64,000 bases of DNA from Ruminococcaceae bacterium UBA7080 (GTDB lineage Bacteria > Bacillota > Clostridia > Oscillospirales > Acutalibacteraceae): NCBI GenBank assembly GCA_002493595.1, contig DKZG01000008.1, positions 90,481 to 154,480 on the forward strand, in the 5' to 3' direction. The translations under genes were made by a program, and so were the position numbers. This document shows positions 60,153-64,000 of this stretch, one piece after another; the stretch's first letter is position 1, and every line of letters begins with the position of its first letter. The notes under the pieces were generated by a model. The model saw only the letters and a program-made list of their open reading frames with translations, did no database searches and had not been told where the DNA came from.

Positions 60153-60902
60153 ATGATAGTGCTTAAAAGCAGCCGCGAGCTTGAACTTATGAAAGAAGCT
60201 TGTCAGATTTCGGCTGAAGCATTAATGGTAGCAGGCGAGGCTGTAAAGCCGGGGATATCTACCAAAGAGATTGACGAGATTGCATATAAGTTTATAAAAA
60301 AGCATAAGGCAACTCCAAATTTTCTGAACTATGGCGGATTTCCTGCTACTGCATGTATATCTATAAATGATGAAGTAATTCATGGTATCCCAAGGGCTGA
60401 TCGTATCATCCGCGAGGGTGATATTGTCAGCATCGACCTGGGAGCTGCAAAAAATGGTTATAACGGTGATAATGCTGCCACATTTGCTGCAGGGACTTGC
60501 TCTCCCGAGGCAAAGCGGCTGATGGATACTACGCGCGAGAGCCTTTATAAAGGTATTGAGCAGGCGGTTCCCGGCAACAGAATCGGTGATATATCCTATG
60601 CAGTGCAATCCTATTGCGAGGAACGTGGATTTGGCGTTGTGCGCGATTATGTTGGGCATGGCGTCGGCACTAAGCTTCATGAAGAACCAAGCGTACCAAA
60701 CTTCGGTCACGCAGGTCGTGGTATCAGACTGTTACCCGGAATGACATTGGCAATTGAACCAATGATAAATCTGGGAACCTATAGGGTTAAACAACTTTCG
60801 GACGGCTGGACAGTTAAAACAGCAGATGGCAAATTAGCAGCTCATTTTGAGCACACCATTGCGATTACGTCAAACGGTCCGGTGATTTTAACCAAAGTCT
60901 AA
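60153..60902 (+). CDS. map: Methionine aminopeptidase, type I
   Basis: This enzyme removes the N-terminal Met of new proteins. It has 249 residues. The metal ligands lie in IVSIDLGAAKNGYNGDNA (two Asp), VGHGVGTKLHEEPSVPN (His), and AIEPMINL / HFEHTIAIT (Glu). TTGGAGGATTAAC lies just upstream, inside adk; the two genes are separated by one base. The frame's longer upstream extension overlaps adk and is not used. Confidence 0.97.
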   Translation: MIVLKSSRELELMKEACQISAEALMVAGEAVKPGISTKEIDEIAYKFIKKHKATPNFLNYGGFPATACISINDEVIHGIPRADRIIREGDIVSIDLGAAKNGYNGDNAATFAAGTCSPEAKRLMDTTRESLYKGIEQAVPGNRIGDISYAVQSYCEERGFGVVRDYVGHGVGTKLHEEPSVPNFGHAGRGIRLLPGMTLAIEPMINLGTYRVKQLSDGWTVKTADGKLAAHFEHTIAITSNGPVILTKV

Positions 60903-61019
60903 GGTTAGCGTGATGCATTTTTGCATTGCCAAATCAATTGCTGGCGATTACGCCGTAATGTGATTCCAGTTAATTTAATAGATAACATCAATCGTAACAA
61001 TTTTTTAGCGAGGTATAAG

Positions 61020-61238
61020 ATGTCAAAGTCAGATATGATAGAAGTTGAAGGTACCGTGGTTGAGGTGTTGCCTAACACAACCTTTAAGGTAACACTTCAG
61101 AATGGCCACATTATTATAGCCCATATCAGCGGAAAGCTCAGAATGAATAATATTCGAATTCTTCCCGGTGACAGGGTAACTATTGAAATGTCACCTTACG
61201 ATCTTACAAAGGGTCGTATCATATGGCGTTCAAAGTAA
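61020..61238 (+). CDS. infA: Translation initiation factor IF-1
   Basis: This 72-residue OB-fold factor binds the 30S A site. It contains KSDMIEVEGTVVEVLPNTTF, VTLQNGHIIIAHISGKLRMN and PGDRVTIEMSPYDLTKGRI. GCGAGGTATAAG precedes the ATG. Many clostridia have a KOW-domain L14e-like gene between map and infA; here that 117-bp gap has no intact gene. Confidence 0.97.
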   Translation: MSKSDMIEVEGTVVEVLPNTTFKVTLQNGHIIIAHISGKLRMNNIRILPGDRVTIEMSPYDLTKGRIIWRSK

Positions 61239-61259
61239 TTATTTAGGAGGATATTCAAA

Positions 61260-61373
61260 ATGAAAGTTAGACCTTCTGTAAAGAAAATTTGCGAAAAGTG
61301 CAAAGTAATTAAGCGTAATGGAAAAGTAATGGTTATCTGTGAAAATCCAAAGCACAAACAGCGTCAGGGCTAA
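61260..61373 (+). CDS. rpmJ: 50S ribosomal protein L36
   Basis: This 37-residue protein begins MKVRPSVKKICEKCKVIKRN. It has the zinc-binding set C, C, C, H (CEKC ... CENPKH) of the C-plus form. TTAGGAGGATATTCAAA precedes ATG 61260. Confidence 0.97.
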   Translation: MKVRPSVKKICEKCKVIKRNGKVMVICENPKHKQRQG

Positions 61374-61405
61374 TCCTGAACTAATAATCGGAGGTAAACT
61401 GTAAA

Positions 61406-61774
61406 ATGGCACGTATTTCAGGTGTTGACTTACCTAATGACAAGAGAGTAGAAATCGGCCTTACCTACATTTATGGTATCGGTCTTACTACTTCAAAGAA
61501 AATAATTGCTGAAACAGGTATCGATGCTGATACTCGTTGCAGAGATTTAACAGAAGAAGATGTTAAAAAGCTCAGCGATTACATCACCAACAACCTTACA
61601 GTTGAGGGTGACCTTCGCAGAGATACAGCTTTTGACATCAAAAGACTTATCGAAATTGGTTGCTATCGCGGTGTAAGACACAGAAAGGGTCTGCCTGTAA
61701 GAGGTCAGACTTCTAAGAACAATGCTCGTACACGCAAAGGTCCTAAGAAGACTATAGCAAATAAGAAGAAATAA
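61406..61774 (+). CDS. rpsM: 30S ribosomal protein S13
   Basis: This 122-residue head protein contacts P-site tRNA. It contains RISGVDLPNDKRVEIGLTYI, YGIGLTTSKKI and the basic tail GLPVRGQTSKNNARTRKGP. TCGGAGGTAAACTGTAAA precedes the ATG. Confidence 0.98.
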   Translation: MARISGVDLPNDKRVEIGLTYIYGIGLTTSKKIIAETGIDADTRCRDLTEEDVKKLSDYITNNLTVEGDLRRDTAFDIKRLIEIGCYRGVRHRKGLPVRGQTSKNNARTRKGPKKTIANKKK

Positions 61775-61790
61775 GTAGGAGGATACAAGT

Positions 61791-62186
61791 ATGGCTACTA
61801 AAAAGACCACTGGCTCACGTAAGCGTCGTGAGAAGAAGAATATTGAGCGTGGTGCTGCCCATATCCAATCAACCTTCAACAACACAATCGTAACAATTAC
61901 CGATGTAAACGGTAATGCAGTGTCTTGGGCATCTGCAGGTGAGATGGGCTTCAGAGGCTCAAGAAAGTCTACACCTTTCGCAGCTGCTACTGCTGCTGAA
62001 ACTGCTGCAAAAACTGCTGTTGATTGTGGTATGAAGACTGTTGAGGTTTATGTAAAAGGACCTGGTGCCGGTCGTGAATCAGCTATCAGAGCTTTACAGA
62101 CTGCAGGCTTAGACGTAAGTCTTATTAAAGATGTTACTCCTATCCCACACAATGGCTGTCGTCCACCAAAAAGACGTCGCGTATAG
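61791..62186 (+). CDS. rpsK: 30S ribosomal protein S11
   Basis: This 131-residue platform protein lies near the E site. It contains AHIQSTFNNTIVTITDVNGN, GFRGSRKSTPFAAATAAE and the C-terminal HNGCRPPKRRRV. TAGGAGGATACAAGT precedes the ATG. Confidence 0.98.
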   Translation: MATKKTTGSRKRREKKNIERGAAHIQSTFNNTIVTITDVNGNAVSWASAGEMGFRGSRKSTPFAAATAAETAAKTAVDCGMKTVEVYVKGPGAGRESAIRALQTAGLDVSLIKDVTPIPHNGCRPPKRRRV

Positions 62187-62207
62187 TATAATTGGAGGTT
62201 ACTTGAT

Positions 62208-62834
62208 ATGGCAAGATATACAGGACCTGCTTGTAAGCTCTGCCGCCGTGAGGGCAAAAAGCTCTTCTTAAAGGGTGACAGATGTTACACAAGCAAATGT
62301 GCAATAGAGCGTCGTTCATACGCTCCCGGTCAGCATGGACAAAATAGAAAGAAGACTTCTGAATACGGTCTTCAGCTTCGTGCAAAGCAGTCTGCTCGTC
62401 GTTACTACGGTATCAATGAGGGACAATTCCACAAATATTTCTTAATGGCTGAGCGTAAGGCTGGCGTTACAGGTTCAAACCTTCTCCAGATTTGTGAAAG
62501 CCGTTTGGATAATGTTGTTTACACTGCAGGCTTTGCAAGCTCAAGAGCTCAGGCTCGTCAGCTTGTTAACCATGCTCATTTCACTGTTAACGGAACTAAG
62601 GTTGATATTCCTTCATATCTCCTTAAAGCAGGTGACGTTGTTGCTGTTAAAGAAACAAGCAAGTCAACTGACGAGTTCAAGACTCTTGTTGAGTCAAACG
62701 CAACTCGCAACATTCCTCAGTGGGTTGATGTAAACAAGGATGCTATGGAAGCAAAGGTTGTTAAGCTCCCTGAAAGAGAAGAGATTGCAACTCCTGTTGA
62801 AGAGCATTTAATCGTTGAGTTCTACTCTAAATAA
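62208..62834 (+). CDS. rpsD: 30S ribosomal protein S4
   Basis: This 208-residue assembly initiator is also the repressor of its own operon in several bacteria. It starts MARYTGPACKLCRREGKKLF and has C-x2-C plus later Cys in the zinc-type N-terminus (CYTSKCAIERR). The S4 domain follows (ESRLDNVVYTAGFASSRAQARQ). AATTGGAGGTTACTTGAT precedes the ATG. Confidence 0.98.
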   Translation: MARYTGPACKLCRREGKKLFLKGDRCYTSKCAIERRSYAPGQHGQNRKKTSEYGLQLRAKQSARRYYGINEGQFHKYFLMAERKAGVTGSNLLQICESRLDNVVYTAGFASSRAQARQLVNHAHFTVNGTKVDIPSYLLKAGDVVAVKETSKSTDEFKTLVESNATRNIPQWVDVNKDAMEAKVVKLPEREEIATPVEEHLIVEFYSK

Positions 62835-62889
62835 TAGCAATTAGCTACTATTTAGCGAAAACAAAATACAAATTTTAGGAGGCTTTTAA

Positions 62890-63846
62890 ATGATAGAAAT
62901 TGATAAGCCTAAAATCGAGATTGTAGATGTATCTACTGTTGGAAGCAGAAGCACAGGCAGATTCATCGTTGAGCCCCTCGAAAGAGGTTTCGGCACAACA
63001 CTTGGTAATGGTATGAGAAGAGTTCTTCTTTCATCATTACCCGGATATGCGCTTACTTCCGTTAAGATTGATGGTGTTTTACACGAATTTTCAACCATTC
63101 CTCATGTTAAAGAGGATGTTACTGAAATCGTTCTTAACCTTAAGAATGTAATTCTTAAAATTCACGACGAAAATCCGAAGACCTTATATATTGAGGCTAA
63201 CGGTGAGGGTGAAATCACCGCAGGTGATATTAAGCACGATGCAGATGTTGAAATTCTTAACCCTGAACTCCACATCGCTTATCTTGATGCAGGTGCCAGT
63301 GTAACAATGGAGCTTACCGCTGACAATGGCAGAGGCTATGTTCCTTGTGATAGAAACAAGCAGCTTATGGATTTACCTATCGGTACAATCGCTATTGACT
63401 CTATCTACACACCGGTTCTCAAGGTTAATTACACTGTTGAAAACACCCGTGTTGGTCAGCAGACCGATCTTGACAAGCTTATTCTCGATATTGAAACAGA
63501 CGGTACTATTCCGGCTGATGAAGCAGCTTCACTGGCTGCTAAGATTCTCAATGACCACTTAATGCTCTTTGTTGACCTTTCTGAAGAAATTGGAAATCAG
63601 GACATTATGGTTGAGAAGGATGACGACAGCAAGGAAAAGGTTCTTGAAATGACTATTGAAGAGCTTGACCTTTCCGTTCGTTCCTTCAACTGCTTAAAGA
63701 GAGCAGGCATTAATACAGTAGAAGATTTAATCGGTAAATCAGAAGAAGATATGATGAAAGTCAGAAATCTCGGACGTAAGTCCTTAGATGAGGTTGTTGC
63801 AAAGCTCGGCTCATTAGGTTTCGGACTTAGTCAGGAAGAGGACTAA
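62890..63846 (+). CDS. rpoA: RNA polymerase alpha subunit
   Basis: This 318-residue subunit forms the dimer that nucleates RNA polymerase. The N-terminal domain has FIVEPLERGFGTTLGNGMRR and SVKIDGVLHEFSTIPHVKED. The C-terminal DNA- and activator-binding domain has LSVRSFNCLKRAGINTVEDL and RNLGRKSLDEVVAKL. TTAGGAGGCTTTTAA precedes the ATG. Confidence 0.98.
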   Translation: MIEIDKPKIEIVDVSTVGSRSTGRFIVEPLERGFGTTLGNGMRRVLLSSLPGYALTSVKIDGVLHEFSTIPHVKEDVTEIVLNLKNVILKIHDENPKTLYIEANGEGEITAGDIKHDADVEILNPELHIAYLDAGASVTMELTADNGRGYVPCDRNKQLMDLPIGTIAIDSIYTPVLKVNYTVENTRVGQQTDLDKLILDIETDGTIPADEAASLAAKILNDHLMLFVDLSEEIGNQDIMVEKDDDSKEKVLEMTIEELDLSVRSFNCLKRAGINTVEDLIGKSEEDMMKVRNLGRKSLDEVVAKLGSLGFGLSQEED

Positions 63847-63860
63847 AGGAGGGAATTTCA

Positions 63861-64000
63861 ATGCCAGGTAGCAGAAAGCTGGGTCGCCCAACTGATCACA
63901 GAAGGGCTATGCTCAGAGGTATGGTTACTTATCTTTTAGAAAACGGCAAGATTGAAACAACCGTTACAAGAGCAAAGGAAGTTCGTGCAATGGCTGAGAA
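63861..64000 (+). CDS. rplQ: 50S ribosomal protein L17 (5' part)
   Basis: The first 46 codons are visible before the window ends. They read MPGSRKLGRPTDHRRAMLRG followed by MVTYLLENGKIETTVTRAKE, the usual L17 N-terminus. AAAGGAGGGAATTTCA precedes the ATG. It closes the alpha operon, as in most bacteria. Confidence 0.95.
   Translation, partial: MPGSRKLGRPTDHRRAMLRGMVTYLLENGKIETTVTRAKEVRAMAE

Noticed and set aside
1..64000. tRNA, rRNA, CRISPR arrays, insertion sequences, prophage
   Set aside because: No cloverleaf-type sequence, no direct-repeat/spacer array, no transposase or integrase frame, and no rRNA-like stretch was seen on either strand.

Overview
The window looks like a chromosomal segment of a low-GC, anaerobic, endospore-forming member of the Clostridia (Firmicutes), most like the Ruminococcaceae/Oscillospirales side of the class. 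The reasons are spo0A, spoIVB, a gerA-type germinant-receptor operon and whiA; a fermentative set (pflB/pflA, adhE, a small 2[4Fe-4S] ferredoxin); Gram-positive regulators (hprK, rapZ, a c-di-AMP receptor, ricT); strong AGGAGG-type ribosome-binding sites; frequent TTG starts; and A+T-rich gaps with consensus TTGACA/TATAAT promoters. I see no rRNA, tRNA, CRISPR array, insertion sequence or prophage. The species cannot be fixed from the sequence alone.

Layout. 1-1290 (minus strand): the end of a polysaccharide cluster (BY-kinase, cut by the window edge, and a Wzz/YveK co-polymerase), divergent from a GH63-like glycosidase, a membrane-anchored metallophosphoesterase and a GtrA-like protein (1449-6413). 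6551-8024: an ECF sigma factor with a membrane anti-sigma partner. 8181-14578: an RlmD/RumA-type rRNA methylase, a solitary HNH protein, a PqqD-like/nucleotidyltransferase pair, lepA and gpsA. 14636-19383: a DUF421/DUF4363 pair divergent from a three-gene germinant receptor operon. 19619-22787: citrate synthase, an unknown 7-TM protein and an AEC transporter. 22921-25094: darA-holB-ricT. 25166-33144: ferredoxin, a DUF134 regulator with pflB and pflA, an XRE regulator, a degenerate SLOG-like protein and adhE behind two Rex-like operators. 33226-35283: an APH-type kinase and a GT4 glycosyltransferase, convergent on a shared terminator. 35475-43607: hprK-glcK-murB-rapZ-whiA-dnaE, then pfkA and a DUF2130 protein (43736-46047) and spoIVB-spo0A (46156-48298).

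48554-64000 is the S10-spc-alpha ribosomal supercluster (rpsJ to rplQ, with secY, adk, map, infA and rpoA). It is driven by a perfect-consensus promoter followed by a leader of about 300 nt that folds into several hairpins and carries a terminator-like stem-loop.

The region is mostly core genome. The less ordinary items are the S10 leader and the rplW-rplB hairpins; the XRE gene with a consensus promoter pointing antisense through it; the paired Rex-like sites at adhE; the orphan PqqD/nucleotidyltransferase pair; a perfect inverted repeat that contains both -35 boxes of a divergent promoter pair; two unannotated small ORFs; and a metallophosphoesterase lacking the usual metal-bridging Asn. 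No large new defence or biosynthetic system is evident.
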